Origin: Lachancea thermotolerans CBS 6340
Lineage: Eukaryota; Ascomycota; Saccharomycetes; Saccharomycetales; Saccharomycetaceae
Direction of reading: 5' to 3'
Assembly: GCF_000142805.1 (NCBI RefSeq)
Contig: NC_013082.1
Location: forward strand, 186,001-250,000
DNA: 64,000 nt
Each line of letters opens with the position of its first letter. Positions within the stretch are counted from its first letter, which is position 1. Under the pieces are notes generated by a model. It ran no database searches. It worked only from the letters and a program-made list of their open reading frames with translations, and was not told where the DNA came from. A program made the position numbers and the translations under genes. Of the stretch, positions 39,395 through 50,067 are shown one piece after another.

Positions 39395-40327
39395 TTAACC
39401 CATAAGCCACATCAGTACGCTTTGCCAGACGAATCCATAGACGAAGAGAAAATAGTTGCATTTTTTCACAACACTTTTCTTGACCGTGTGAACATCATTA
39501 CCGCTGTCAACAAATAGGTTAAATTTGACCGACCTTAGCAAAAAGACCCCAAATGCTATGAGAAGGTATACCTTTCCAACAAGCGAAACTAGGTAAGGTT
39601 TGGAGGGAAGCAGAAGCGCGAGGGTAAGAGGCACAAACTTATAACCGACGTAGCAGGCCAACTCCGTAATGCTAGTGGTTGGTGACTTTGAAGAGACAAG
39701 TAAATAAAGTCCCATTTTTAGGATGAAAAGATCAAGCAGCACTGACGCGAGCGTAGTTGAAAGGCGCTGATACAAATTCTCCGGGTCAAACGATCCCTGC
39801 ATACCTTGCTGAAAGTTCCAAGCCAAGATATATGTCACCAGTCCCATGACCGGGATGTACATATCTGGTGAGTTTAGATCAACTCGGGGCACTTGAAAAG
39901 AAGGCGCTGAGGTACTGCCCTGAGAGCTGGCATTTGGAACCCTCTGCCAGTTCCGGTGAAGAAATGGCATCAAGATGGTTTTTAGCTTTCTGAAAACGTA
40001 ACTGTTTGAAACCTGAAAGTAATGTGATAATGATGAAGAGTCTCCGGTAGCTTTCGTTAGGTTCTCCTGAAATTGATTGAGGTTGTTTTGGCCAATGAAG
40101 TTTGAAAAAGCCGATTGCCCTAGTTGGTATGCCATAGATGACCTGGGGTCCTGAAAAGAAAACCCTTGGCTTTGTTCGGAGCTAGGTGCCGCCGGGCCTG
40201 AAAGATTGTTGTGAAATTGCTGGTGTGTGGGGTCATTAATAGAAGATGAATGTTGAGCGTGCTGCTGTCTGTCATTCACGTTCATTGCTCCTGTATCCGC
40301 CACATAAGCGTAAGGATTATATGACAT
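39395..40327 (-). CDS. YIF1: Yif1, Golgi membrane protein for COPII vesicle fusion
   Basis: A 310-residue protein (S. cerevisiae 314). Yif1 forms a complex with Yip1 and Yos1 that binds Rab GTPases Ypt1 and Ypt31 and is needed for ER-to-Golgi transport. I choose ATG at 40327, giving MSYNPYAYV, because the S. cerevisiae protein starts MSYNPYAY; an in-frame ATG at 40483 would add 52 unlike residues. The N-terminal 130 residues are soluble and Gln/Ser/Asn-rich, with the conserved FQDPRSSMAYQLGQSAFSNF box. Five hydrophobic segments follow from about 160 to the end, closing with YFLFVYGFVWQSVLMWLMG. It is divergent from POL2, as in S. cerevisiae. Confidence 0.95.
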   Translation of the reverse strand: MSYNPYAYVADTGAMNVNDRQQHAQHSSSINDPTHQQFHNNLSGPAAPSSEQSQGFSFQDPRSSMAYQLGQSAFSNFIGQNNLNQFQENLTKATGDSSSLSHYFQVSNSYVFRKLKTILMPFLHRNWQRVPNASSQGSTSAPSFQVPRVDLNSPDMYIPVMGLVTYILAWNFQQGMQGSFDPENLYQRLSTTLASVLLDLFILKMGLYLLVSSKSPTTSITELACYVGYKFVPLTLALLLPSKPYLVSLVGKVYLLIAFGVFLLRSVKFNLFVDSGNDVHTVKKSVVKKCNYFLFVYGFVWQSVLMWLMG

Positions 40328-40485
40328 TTCTTTGTTAACGAACTGGTTTTTCAGGTCTGTTATAATCTCTTTTCTTCGAGGCTCCGGCGCGGCTTCAAGT
40401 TTTATGCTTTCGTAACCTTTCAAAGCTGTAAATGTCAAACAACTTGATTCAATATTTTTCGAGGTTGTGAAGCACGAAATCATGA

Positions 40486-40551
40486 ACGCGTCAAAAATTT
40501 AAAGATCATCTGCTCATCGGCTACGCTATCTAACAAATCGCCCTCACGCGT
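40486..40551. promoter_or_regulatory. Two MCB boxes in the POL2-YIF1 divergent promoter
   Basis: ACGCGT at 40486-40491 and again at 40546-40551, that is 135 and 75 bp upstream of the POL2 ATG. Paired MCBs at this spacing are typical of MBF-driven DNA replication genes in yeasts, and POL2 is one of them. Confidence 0.65.
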
Positions 40552-40620
40552 TTATATGGCTCGTGCTAGAAAGTTATTAGCCCTTGCACGAAGTTTAAGA
40601 AAGCATCTAAGTACTGCGCA

Positions 40621-43600
40621 ATGGCAAGTAGATTCAGGGGATCTAGCACTGCAAAGTTTGTTAAAAAACCTCCCGGGGACCGCAGCAATGGGATTAATAC
40701 AGCTGTGAACACGACAGCGCAACAACTTGTGGAATCAACTAAAAAAGATGAAATTGACACACTCATGGGATTTGAGAGGTACACGGCTCCCCAGCACAAC
40801 GGAAAAAATGTCAGCATAGAAGAAACACCGGGAAGAACTGGCTGGCTTGTGAACATGCATCCTACACTTGTGCCACAAGATTCAGGGCTTACAAAGGGGT
40901 CTGCCTTATCCCCCACGGGTGTTTCCGGAGTTGACTTCTATTTCCTGGATGAAGAAGGTGGTGGTTTCAAAAGTACAATAACCTTCGACCCGTACTTTTT
41001 AGTGGCGTGTAGGGACGAATCGAAAACCAACGATGTGGAGGAATATTTGAAGAAACACCTAGAACATTGTTTGAAACGTGTTGAAGTAGTAATCAAAAAT
41101 GATCTCTCCATGAGCAACCATTTGGTTGGTTTGCAACGAACAATGCTCAAGCTCACATTCGCGAATACCAACAACCTTTTCGAAGCCAGAAAAATCTTAA
41201 GGCCAATTGTCATGGACAATGAAAACAATCAACTCCAGCGGTCCATGTATAGCTCTAACAATGGAACTGCGCAGGACACCAAAATGCTGATATCAGATAT
41301 CAGAGAATATGATGTCCCCTATCATGTACGAGTGGCCATTGACAAAGATATTCGAGTAGGAAAATGGTACAAAGTAGCTTCACAAGGGTTCCTAGAAATT
41401 AAAGAAAAGGTTGCATTTGCAGATCCTGTCGTGCTAGCGTTCGATATTGAAACCACCAAAGCTCCTTTAAAATTTCCAGTTGCAACTGTTGACCAAATTA
41501 TGATGATCTCATATATGATTGATGGAGATGGGTTCTTAATAACCAATAGAGAGATAATCTCTGAGGATATCGAAGATTTCGAGTACTCACCTAAACCGGA
41601 ATACCCCGGATATTTCACGATTTTTAATGAAGCAGACGAGTTGGCGCTCCTAGAAAGATTTTTCGAACATATTAGAGATGTGCGTCCGACTGTTATCTCG
41701 ACATTTAACGGTGATTTTTTTGATTGGCCTTTTGTGGAGACCCGAGCAAAGATTAATGGGCTTGACATGTATGAGGAGATAGGGTTTGCCCCAGATTCGG
41801 AAGGGGAATACAAGTCCACTTATTGTGCCCACATGGACTGCTATAGATGGGTCAAACGTGATTCATACTTACCACAAGGATCCCAAGGTTTAAAAGCAGT
41901 GACGCAAGCAAAGTTAGGATATAATCCAATAGAGTTAGACCCAGAGTTAATGACTCCATATGCATACGAGAAGCCTCAGCTACTATCCGAGTATTCGGTG
42001 TCTGATGCTGTTGCAACTTATTACTTATACATGAAATACGTGCACCCTTTTGTTTTCTCATTATGCACTATTATTCCTTTAAACCCAGATGAAGTTCTTC
42101 GCAAGGGGACTGGTACTCTTTGTGAGATGCTTCTGACAGTTCAAGCGTTTAAAGGTGATATTCTTCTGCCAAACAAACATACAGATCCAATCGAGAGGTT
42201 TTATGATGGTCACTTGCTTGAATCGGAGACCTACGTCGGAGGGCATGTTGAATCCTTAGAAGCCGGTGTTTTTCGAAGCGATATTAAAAACCATTTCAAC
42301 ATTGATCCAGAGGTTATTGATGACTTACTTGAAGATCTTCCTCATGCTTTGAAATTCTGCGTCGAGGTTGAAAATAATTGCAAAGTTGAAGACGTAGTAA
42401 ATTTTGAAGAAGTAAGACAGGCTGTAGAGAAGCGCTTGTTTGATCTTAAGGATAATACAAAACGACATGAGCTACCTCTTATTTACCATGTCGATGTTGC
42501 ATCAATGTACCCGAATATTATGATCACAAACCGGTTACAGCCTGATAGTGTCAAAAGCGACCGCGATTGTGCCAGCTGTGATTTCAATAGGCCCGGAAAA
42601 TCTTGTGATAGAAAGTTGCAATGGTCCTGGAGAGGTGAATTCTTTCCATCAAAAATGGACGAGTACAACATGGTCAAAAGAGCATTACAGAACGAGACTT
42701 TCCCCAACAAGAACAAAAAGTCGTATAAACAGTTTCTGTCTTTCGAGGAGCTAAGTTACAGCGATCAAGTCGCTCATATTAAAAAGCGGCTTACAGACTA
42801 CTGTAAGAAGGTTTACCACAGAGTCAAGACCAACGAAGTAGTTGAAAGAACTGCAATTATATGCCAACGAGAAAACCCTTTCTACGTGAATACTGTGAGA
42901 TCTTTCAGAGATAGAAGATATGAATTCAAAGGGCTAGCAAAGAACTGGAAACAAAAACACTCATCAATTAGTTCAGAACAAAAGCATGAGAGAGATGAAG
43001 CAAAAAAAATGGTTATCCTGTATGATTCGTTGCAACTCGCCCATAAGGTCATCTTGAACTCATTTTATGGTTATGTGATGAGGAAGGGGTCTCGTTGGTA
43101 TTCGATGGAGATGGCCGGTATCACATGTTTGACAGGTGCAACAATCATTCAAATGGCAAGATCAATAGTTGAAAAGATTGGAAGGCCACTCGAGTTGGAC
43201 ACCGACGGTATTTGGTGTATTATTCCAGAATCATTTCCAGACGAGTTTAAATTCAACTTGAAAAATGGGAAAAAGCTTTTTCTCTCTTACCCTTGCTCCA
43301 TGTTGAATTATAAAGTTCATCAAAAGTTCACGAATCATCAATACCAAACTTTGGTCGATCCTGTAAGGCACAAATATGAAACTGAAAGTGATAATTCGAT
43401 TTTTTTTGAAGTCGATGGTCCCTACAGAGCAATGGTTTTACCAACATCGAAAGAAGAGGGTAAAGGAATTAAAAAACGTTACGCTGTTTTTAATAACGAT
43501 GGGTCTTTGGCGGAACTTAAGGGGTTTGAACTTAAGAGAAGAGGAGAACTGCAATTAATCAAGAATTTTCAGAGTGATATTTTCAAGGTCTTTTTAGAAG

Positions 43601-46600
43601 GGGATAGCTTAGAAGCTTGTTATGCCTCCGTTGCTGCGGTGGCAAACAGGTGGCTTGACGTTTTAGATTCAAAGGGTATTATGTTAGAAGACGAAGATCT
43701 TATCGAGCTTATTTGCGAGAACAGAAGTATGACAAAAACACTGAAAGAGTACGAAGGTCAGAAATCTACCTCAATCACAACTGCTAAAAGGCTGGGTGAG
43801 TTTTTGGGAGAAGAAATGGTGAAAGATAAAGGGCTGCAGTGTAAATACATCATTAGCTCACGGCCGCTGAACACGCCGGTGACTGAGCGCGCCATCCCTG
43901 TTGCTATTTTTTCTGCTGACCTGGCTCTAAAAAGGTCATTTCTAAGGAGGTGGCTAGCTGATAGCTCCTTAGAAAACTTTGATCCAAGGGCTATCATAGA
44001 TTGGGATTATTACAGAGAAAGGCTTGCTTCCGTAGTGCAGAAGATTATCACAATTCCCGCAGCACTTCAAAGTATACAGAACCCAGTTCCACGCGTTGAG
44101 CACCCAGACTGGCTCAAAAAGAGAATATCAGTTAACGACGATAAGTTCAAGCAAACCTCGCTAACCTCATTCTTTAAAAGCTCGAAAGTTAAGCCACTTG
44201 TTAGAGACATAGAAGACGCGTTTGAGGAACGACCTATTTCCATACAAAATAAAGTTGGCCGAGTGACTTCGAAGAAACATCAAAAGAGGAAAAACATGAT
44301 TGAAGAGGAACAAGAGAATTTGGTTTTACCGCCAACTTTTCCCTCTATGGAAGAGGACTACATTGGCTGGCTTTCCTACCAAAAGATAAAATGGAAAATT
44401 CAAGCGCGGGATAAGCAACGAAGAACTCAGTTATTTGGCAGTCGCTCAGGCATCAGCGAAAGAACTGCGTTGGGTAACATCATGAGGAAGCATGCCGAGT
44501 CCTATGCAAATTCGACTTGGGAAATATTAGAATACCGGCAGACTTCGCAACCAGGTGTGCTTGATGTGTCTGTGCTCCTTGACCGTAAAATTCATACACT
44601 CAAGTTCAAAATTCCTAAGAGCATTTATATGAAGTTCAAAACTAATCAGCCATCAGGACATGGTATTGAAAATTGCATTGTTGAGAAGTCACCTGCTATT
44701 CTACCATATAAGAGTGTTGGAAGTGAGTCAAAAACTCCGCTTTATAAGCTTACTCTGCCTGAGGATGACTACTTGGAGGAGATTGAGAAAACTACCAGCG
44801 TGCTCAATAAAGAGAACGTGTTGGGAATTTATGAATCCTCTATCACGGCATCAGAGCGAGCGATAATGGAGCTGGGTTCAGCCGTTGAGTTTACTTCGAG
44901 CGCAATCGGTGCATTAGGCAAGGGCCTTCAAAAGGGATTTGAACAAAAAAACCTTCACCCCTCATCTTCTCAGCGTTATTTGGAAAAATTCTCGCTTGAG
45001 GTTGGTTACTTGCTTCACTTGTCGACAAATATTGGATATGAGTATTTTATTCTTTACAAGGGGTGGGATGCAAACACCGAAGTCTTCGTTTTGAAGCCAT
45101 CCACAAATGCTCAAGAATTAAACCCTTCTTCTGTTCAAAGCTTGTTTAAAGAGCTCCGAGCTCAAAAATCCGATAAACTGGATTCTCATTATGACATTTT
45201 GAGGTACCCAGACAGCATAGACGTTCAATCACACTCATTCACAGACTTAAGGGCGCTTTATAAGAAGCTCTCTAAGAGTATCTCCCAAATGAACGAAGAG
45301 AAGGGAGCGCAGTGCTTGATGCTATTGCAGTCTCCCTACACACAAAAGCTTCGACAAACAATTAAACCATTTCGGCAAATGCCGCTCGTTGAAATCTCTT
45401 CCGCTGAACTGGCTCTTCCTCATCTAAAATGGCAGCATATTGTCACGAAAAAGATTACTAACCATATCCTTTCGTTGGGCAAGTGGCTCCAAAACCTAAT
45501 GAACTTATCGCGATACAGCAATATTCCAATTTGTAATATCAGGCTTGAAAAAATGTCTTTTGTTATCGACGTAATGTATGCGAGAAGGCTGAAGAAAGAT
45601 AATATTGTGTTGTGGTGGAATGACGTTTATCCCTTGCCTGACCATGGCGGTTCTGAGAAAGACTTCAATCCATCAATGGCCTCTTTAATGAGTGACCTGG
45701 ATATTTCGATCACTAATTCCCCATCGGTTTACGATACCGTTGTGTTGGAAATAGAAATGAGCAATCTTACCATTAACACCGTTTTAACGTCTGCTGTCAT
45801 AAATGAAGCTGAAGGAAGTGATTTGGCAGAATCTAATTTTTCAATTGGCGGAGAAGGAGAGTATATAGGCGGCGGTGCTTTAGTGGAGGACTCTTTCTCG
45901 GGTGTTTCTTTGTCAGTGCTTCGCGCTCTCCTAAAATCCCTGTGGGATGATGCCCTAGATGAAAACGAAACGGCAGATTCCCTCGTCCATGCTTTCATTC
46001 ACTGGGTACAATCTGCAGATTCTAAACTTTTTGATTATGCCTTAAAGTACCATGTTCACAACCTCACAAAGAAAGCTATTTTGCAACTAGTCAACGTTTG
46101 CAAAAATCTAGGCTCTGAAGCAATTTATGCTGACCGAGGAAAGCTCTTATTAAAAACCAACAAGGTTACTGTCGAAAGCTGCTATGCATATAGCCAATAT
46201 CTCATCAAGGCGATTAGGACGGCTCCTCTTTTCAGTTTCTTGGATTTGTCTATAACCAGGTATTGGGATCTCCTTATTTGGATGGATTCTTTTAACTTCG
46301 GTGGCAGGGCATGTACTAGCATCGTTGATAGCGAATCTCAGGATTTGCGGGCTTATTCACAATGGCATATCAAAAGCTTCCTGCCCAGAATATACCAGCA
46401 GGAATTCGATGATTGGATGATTATTATTTTGGACAGCATGGTTAAAGCAAAAGAAAGGCATTATTTTGACAATGCGCAGTCTCAAAGGCTCACTCAGATT
46501 ACTACTGGAAAATCTAACGACGATGAAGAAGTCGATGGCGTTCTTGCGGGGTTTACACATCGATTTGGTCAACCTCTTATCCACAGGGTCCAAAAGTTAT

Positions 46601-47223
46601 TCAAAACTCAGAAAGAGTACATATTGGACCCAAATTTCAGCGCAGACTACGCTCCTCCTAATTTACCTGGATCACATCTTAAAACTCACAATCCATTATT
46701 AGAGCTTGTAAAGAATTTGTGTCACATAATGATGCTGTCAAAGACGCAAACCCTGGAAGTCCGCTCTTTGAGAAAAGAGCTGCTTAAAATTTTTGAAGTT
46801 CGAGAATTCGATTGGGAGTCCGAGTTCAAAGATCCCAGCTACTCTTTGAAGGTGAGCAACCTTGCCTGCGAGCATTGTGCCTTTATCACTGATATCGACT
46901 TTTGTAAGGTTGAACGTAAGGAGTTTCTTGTTTGTGAGCAGTGTCAGCGACTTTTCAATAATAACCTTCTTCAAGAACATCTTGTCCAAACCTTGCAGAT
47001 TGAGCTACAAAACTACTACGTTCAAGACTTGAAATGTGCGAAATGCGGCAAAATCAAAGATGAGCTAATGTCCTCTCACTGCCCCTGCTCCGGCTCCTGG
47101 ATCAATTCCATATCGGAGGAAGCGCTCAACAAAAAAATCATTGTCTACCGGAGAGTGGCAGAATACTTTGCTTTCGACATTGTATCCGCAACGGTGGATG
47201 AATTGGATGGCTCATCATTTTAG
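40621..47223 (+). CDS. POL2: Pol2, catalytic subunit of DNA polymerase epsilon
   Basis: The leading-strand polymerase, 2200 residues (S. cerevisiae 2222). Exonuclease motif I is FDIET with D275 and E277. Polymerase motif A is DVASMYPN with D625, and motif C is DTDG with D860 and D862; all catalytic residues are intact and sit 15 before their S. cerevisiae positions. The CysX cluster (CASCDFNRPGKSC plus a later Cys) that holds an iron-sulphur centre is present near 650. A PIP box (QTSLTSFF) is near 1177. The second half is the inactive polymerase-like scaffold, ending in two zinc-binding Cys clusters (about 2083-2165) that bind Dpb2. It is followed 165 bp later by ORC5, as in S. cerevisiae. 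Confidence 0.98.
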   Translation: MASRFRGSSTAKFVKKPPGDRSNGINTAVNTTAQQLVESTKKDEIDTLMGFERYTAPQHNGKNVSIEETPGRTGWLVNMHPTLVPQDSGLTKGSALSPTGVSGVDFYFLDEEGGGFKSTITFDPYFLVACRDESKTNDVEEYLKKHLEHCLKRVEVVIKNDLSMSNHLVGLQRTMLKLTFANTNNLFEARKILRPIVMDNENNQLQRSMYSSNNGTAQDTKMLISDIREYDVPYHVRVAIDKDIRVGKWYKVASQGFLEIKEKVAFADPVVLAFDIETTKAPLKFPVATVDQIMMISYMIDGDGFLITNREIISEDIEDFEYSPKPEYPGYFTIFNEADELALLERFFEHIRDVRPTVISTFNGDFFDWPFVETRAKINGLDMYEEIGFAPDSEGEYKSTYCAHMDCYRWVKRDSYLPQGSQGLKAVTQAKLGYNPIELDPELMTPYAYEKPQLLSEYSVSDAVATYYLYMKYVHPFVFSLCTIIPLNPDEVLRKGTGTLCEMLLTVQAFKGDILLPNKHTDPIERFYDGHLLESETYVGGHVESLEAGVFRSDIKNHFNIDPEVIDDLLEDLPHALKFCVEVENNCKVEDVVNFEEVRQAVEKRLFDLKDNTKRHELPLIYHVDVASMYPNIMITNRLQPDSVKSDRDCASCDFNRPGKSCDRKLQWSWRGEFFPSKMDEYNMVKRALQNETFPNKNKKSYKQFLSFEELSYSDQVAHIKKRLTDYCKKVYHRVKTNEVVERTAIICQRENPFYVNTVRSFRDRRYEFKGLAKNWKQKHSSISSEQKHERDEAKKMVILYDSLQLAHKVILNSFYGYVMRKGSRWYSMEMAGITCLTGATIIQMARSIVEKIGRPLELDTDGIWCIIPESFPDEFKFNLKNGKKLFLSYPCSMLNYKVHQKFTNHQYQTLVDPVRHKYETESDNSIFFEVDGPYRAMVLPTSKEEGKGIKKRYAVFNNDGSLAELKGFELKRRGELQLIKNFQSDIFKVFLEGDSLEACYASVAAVANRWLDVLDSKGIMLEDEDLIELICENRSMTKTLKEYEGQKSTSITTAKRLGEFLGEEMVKDKGLQCKYIISSRPLNTPVTERAIPVAIFSADLALKRSFLRRWLADSSLENFDPRAIIDWDYYRERLASVVQKIITIPAALQSIQNPVPRVEHPDWLKKRISVNDDKFKQTSLTSFFKSSKVKPLVRDIEDAFEERPISIQNKVGRVTSKKHQKRKNMIEEEQENLVLPPTFPSMEEDYIGWLSYQKIKWKIQARDKQRRTQLFGSRSGISERTALGNIMRKHAESYANSTWEILEYRQTSQPGVLDVSVLLDRKIHTLKFKIPKSIYMKFKTNQPSGHGIENCIVEKSPAILPYKSVGSESKTPLYKLTLPEDDYLEEIEKTTSVLNKENVLGIYESSITASERAIMELGSAVEFTSSAIGALGKGLQKGFEQKNLHPSSSQRYLEKFSLEVGYLLHLSTNIGYEYFILYKGWDANTEVFVLKPSTNAQELNPSSVQSLFKELRAQKSDKLDSHYDILRYPDSIDVQSHSFTDLRALYKKLSKSISQMNEEKGAQCLMLLQSPYTQKLRQTIKPFRQMPLVEISSAELALPHLKWQHIVTKKITNHILSLGKWLQNLMNLSRYSNIPICNIRLEKMSFVIDVMYARRLKKDNIVLWWNDVYPLPDHGGSEKDFNPSMASLMSDLDISITNSPSVYDTVVLEIEMSNLTINTVLTSAVINEAEGSDLAESNFSIGGEGEYIGGGALVEDSFSGVSLSVLRALLKSLWDDALDENETADSLVHAFIHWVQSADSKLFDYALKYHVHNLTKKAILQLVNVCKNLGSEAIYADRGKLLLKTNKVTVESCYAYSQYLIKAIRTAPLFSFLDLSITRYWDLLIWMDSFNFGGRACTSIVDSESQDLRAYSQWHIKSFLPRIYQQEFDDWMIIILDSMVKAKERHYFDNAQSQRLTQITTGKSNDDEEVDGVLAGFTHRFGQPLIHRVQKLFKTQKEYILDPNFSADYAPPNLPGSHLKTHNPLLELVKNLCHIMMLSKTQTLEVRSLRKELLKIFEVREFDWESEFKDPSYSLKVSNLACEHCAFITDIDFCKVERKEFLVCEQCQRLFNNNLLQEHLVQTLQIELQNYYVQDLKCAKCGKIKDELMSSHCPCSGSWINSISEEALNKKIIVYRRVAEYFAFDIVSATVDELDGSSF

Positions 47224-47388
47224 AGTTAGATCCAGCTCTTTACATAAGCATGCCAACTTTCAAGAGTCAGTACGTACGTACGAACGCATCAGAAAATCAA
47301 TACGCTTTACTTTAACACTATGGGTCATTGATGTAAACAATGCATTATACGCCAATTACACAGCGGCTCGCTCTCAACCCAAGTACAC

Positions 47389-48804
47389 ATGGTAATTAAT
47401 GTGCCCTCTGTTAAGTTCAGGGACTACCAAGTTGATGCCGTCTCTTCTTTTGTAAGCGAGGACCCATCATTTGCTCCGCCAAATGTCGTCATTCAAGGGC
47501 ATCATAGCTCAGGCAAGACATTGACAATGCGCAAATTTTTTGAATATAACCCTCAAATTTATAATTGCTGGCTGAATCCAATTGAGCTCGTGTCATGGAA
47601 GCCGTTGTTGCAGCACGTTGCAAGGATGATATCTTCGACTCTGGCAAATCTCTTCCCCGATATATCTTGCGAAGAACAAGATGCTCTTGAAGCTGAGGAC
47701 TTCTATCTGCTTATCAAGTTTTTGCATGCCGTGCTTCGAAGCTACCAGCTTTTGGAAAAGGACATCAGCCTTTTTGTGGTTTTTGACGGTTTTGATCAGC
47801 TGCAAGAACTTGACTCGGAGCTTTTACCGAAATTTATCAAATTGCATGAACTCTTGCCTCCGAATCTTAGAGTTCAACTTAAGTTTATTTACATCGTTCA
47901 TGATACCGCGTTTCTAAGCAGATACAGCACTTACAACCTCCCGACAATCATTTTTCCTAGGTATAAACATGAACAAGTTGCTGAGATCCTACTTCAAAAA
48001 AAAGTTAGTGAATACATCGAAAGCGAGAAGCTACTTTGCAAGGTCGTTAGTTGCGGGCTTGATCCAGAAGATTCAACTTTTGAACAAATTGCAGAGAATT
48101 ACATCAAAATCATTATTCAAGCATTTCATTCATACACCGGTAATGACATAGTTGCACTAGGAGACTTGATGGACTCGAAGTGGGAAAGCTACGTCCAATC
48201 GATTACCGCAGAAAACATCAATGAGCCGCTTTCTCTTTACCGTTCCAATATCGATCTCTACACGACAACGGGTGATACTTTCGTGGCAGAGGAGGAAGCT
48301 TGCGTTGAAACAGGCGACAGCGAGAGGGCCACAGCGTATGAGCTGTCGTGTATCTCAAAGTTTCTGCTCATTGCTGCATACCTTTGTTCTTATTTAGAGC
48401 CGCGTTACGACAGCAAGATTTTTTCCAAGAAGTCGCATTTGAGAGCTGGCAGGTCATCTTATGGACGACGTGCTAAAATGGAAACCAATCCTCGTTACTT
48501 GCAGCCTTCCCTTTTTCCTCTCGAGCGCCTCTTTTCAATTTTTCAGGCTATATTTCCAGTTGAGGAGCAAGAGAATCATAGCATATTTCACCATACTGAG
48601 CCTATGAGAGCTAACGTTGAAGTTTATGAGAACCTTGCAGAGCTTAACAGCTTAAAACTCATCACTACAGCAACTCCCAAGAACGTAGATTATCTCAGTT
48701 ACAAACTCAAATGGAAAGTCAATGTTCCTTGGGAAATTATCACAGAGCTAGCATCGTCAGTCAACTTTGATATAGCTGACTACTTTTCGGGCTTGCATTA
48801 TTAG
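47389..48804 (+). CDS. ORC5: Orc5, origin recognition complex subunit
   Basis: A 471-residue AAA+ subunit of ORC (S. cerevisiae 479). The Walker A motif GHHSSGKT is at residues 37-44 and a Walker B-like strand LFVVFDGFDQL is near 127-137. Orc5 binds ATP and sits between Orc4 and Orc3 in the ring that loads Mcm2-7. The winged-helix region occupies roughly the last 120 residues. The gene has a short promoter after POL2 without an MCB box. Confidence 0.96.
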   Translation: MVINVPSVKFRDYQVDAVSSFVSEDPSFAPPNVVIQGHHSSGKTLTMRKFFEYNPQIYNCWLNPIELVSWKPLLQHVARMISSTLANLFPDISCEEQDALEAEDFYLLIKFLHAVLRSYQLLEKDISLFVVFDGFDQLQELDSELLPKFIKLHELLPPNLRVQLKFIYIVHDTAFLSRYSTYNLPTIIFPRYKHEQVAEILLQKKVSEYIESEKLLCKVVSCGLDPEDSTFEQIAENYIKIIIQAFHSYTGNDIVALGDLMDSKWESYVQSITAENINEPLSLYRSNIDLYTTTGDTFVAEEEACVETGDSERATAYELSCISKFLLIAAYLCSYLEPRYDSKIFSKKSHLRAGRSSYGRRAKMETNPRYLQPSLFPLERLFSIFQAIFPVEEQENHSIFHHTEPMRANVEVYENLAELNSLKLITTATPKNVDYLSYKLKWKVNVPWEIITELASSVNFDIADYFSGLHY

Positions 48805-48958
48805 GCGCAGCTTTATCTCAATGGCATGGTGGTTAACGACCTAGGCGAAACGATCAAAGTTGTTGCCATCCTAAAGTTATATTTCATTCACATGTATCGA
48901 TTTAAACTTTTGTAAAAATATTAAGCTGTCTCCTGCCTAAGCACTGAGCTGGTAAAGA

Positions 48959-50029
48959 ATGAACAATGATCACGATGGGAGCTCTGATAACGAAGCAATC
49001 AAGGAGGAAGGCTTTGTGCGTAAAAAGAGAAAGCTTACAGTTTCATCGGACCTGTACGATGACGACTCCTCAGACAATGAAAGCGATGATGAAGATGAAG
49101 GACTTAAGACAGACCCTAGCGCCAAAATCACGGATACCGCTATCGACAATAGAGACCAAGGTGAAGATGATATGTTTGCTTCCGACAGCGAAGGGACTAG
49201 TATGAATCAAAAGAATTCCAGCGAGCATCTACCAAACGGAAACGCGAGAAAGTGGGACGATAAGCAGAACGATGTGGCATCTAATGGAGGTGTTCAAATA
49301 GAGGCCTTTAATCTTGATGAAGAATCAAGAACCGGTGCTTTTGACCAGTTTGGAAACTACACTGAGAACCCTAGTCGTGGTGACGAATCAGAAGCGCAAG
49401 ACTATTGGTTAGATGGATACAACAACGAAGGGCTAATTCAGCAAGTTAGAGCTGCGCAAAAAGAGCGCCTTAAGCGAGAGAAACTAGAGAGATCTAAGGC
49501 TCTCGACCAGAAGCGAGTCCTGACTTTAGATGGCGCTCTCAAAAGACTCTTCTTTTTTCTCTCAGCGGACGAGACAACATTAGAAGCGCTAGGGAGATTG
49601 AACAGCTATCGAAGGTTGTTTGGAAAAAAAACTAAATACCCGCGTTATGAAGCTCGTGAAGGGGACGATTCGCAAGAACTTCGTGAGCTCAAGATTAAGC
49701 ATACTGTGAGCGCAATTGAGTTTGTTACGGATCTTCTGGACATCATAGAAAGGAAAGGTATTACGGACGTTTACGAATTGACTAGGTCCAAGGTCGAAAC
49801 CTTAATTAAAGAGGAGTCGCTGGACAACCAGGACTTGGACAATTATGAAACGAAGCTCTGGAGCTTTAAATGGCTCACAGACTTAGCTACGGTCAATGAA
49901 AGCTACACCAATTACGAAATGCAGTGCTGGAAACAGGAGTATTTTGCAGACAACGTTATTGTTAAGTTTGTCGAGGACGGAGATGAGATAAGGAATTGGA
50001 TTTACATCGAATGTTTACATTTTATGTAG
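48959..50029 (+). CDS. LIN1: Lin1/Snu40, GYF-domain U5 snRNP-associated protein
   Basis: A 356-residue homologue of yeast Lin1 (340) and human CD2BP2. It binds Prp8 in the U5 snRNP during assembly and is absent from the tri-snRNP. The N-terminal 150 residues are acidic and disordered; a helical region with RAAQKERLKREKLERSKAL follows. The C-terminal GYF domain (about 290-356) reads WSFKWL...SYTNYEMQCWKQEYF, so the name-giving GPF and GYF triplets are altered to ESY and EYF, as expected of this diverged subfamily. In S. cerevisiae LIN1 lies next to SNR71 on chromosome VIII; here they are separated by LTO1, ATX1 and DSL1. Convergent with LTO1, 38 bp between stops. Confidence 0.9.
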   Translation: MNNDHDGSSDNEAIKEEGFVRKKRKLTVSSDLYDDDSSDNESDDEDEGLKTDPSAKITDTAIDNRDQGEDDMFASDSEGTSMNQKNSSEHLPNGNARKWDDKQNDVASNGGVQIEAFNLDEESRTGAFDQFGNYTENPSRGDESEAQDYWLDGYNNEGLIQQVRAAQKERLKREKLERSKALDQKRVLTLDGALKRLFFFLSADETTLEALGRLNSYRRLFGKKTKYPRYEAREGDDSQELRELKIKHTVSAIEFVTDLLDIIERKGITDVYELTRSKVETLIKEESLDNQDLDNYETKLWSFKWLTDLATVNESYTNYEMQCWKQEYFADNVIVKFVEDGDEIRNWIYIECLHFM

Positions 50030-50067
50030 CTGCTCAATATTTTGGGACGGAGTAACCAAGTGCTAGC

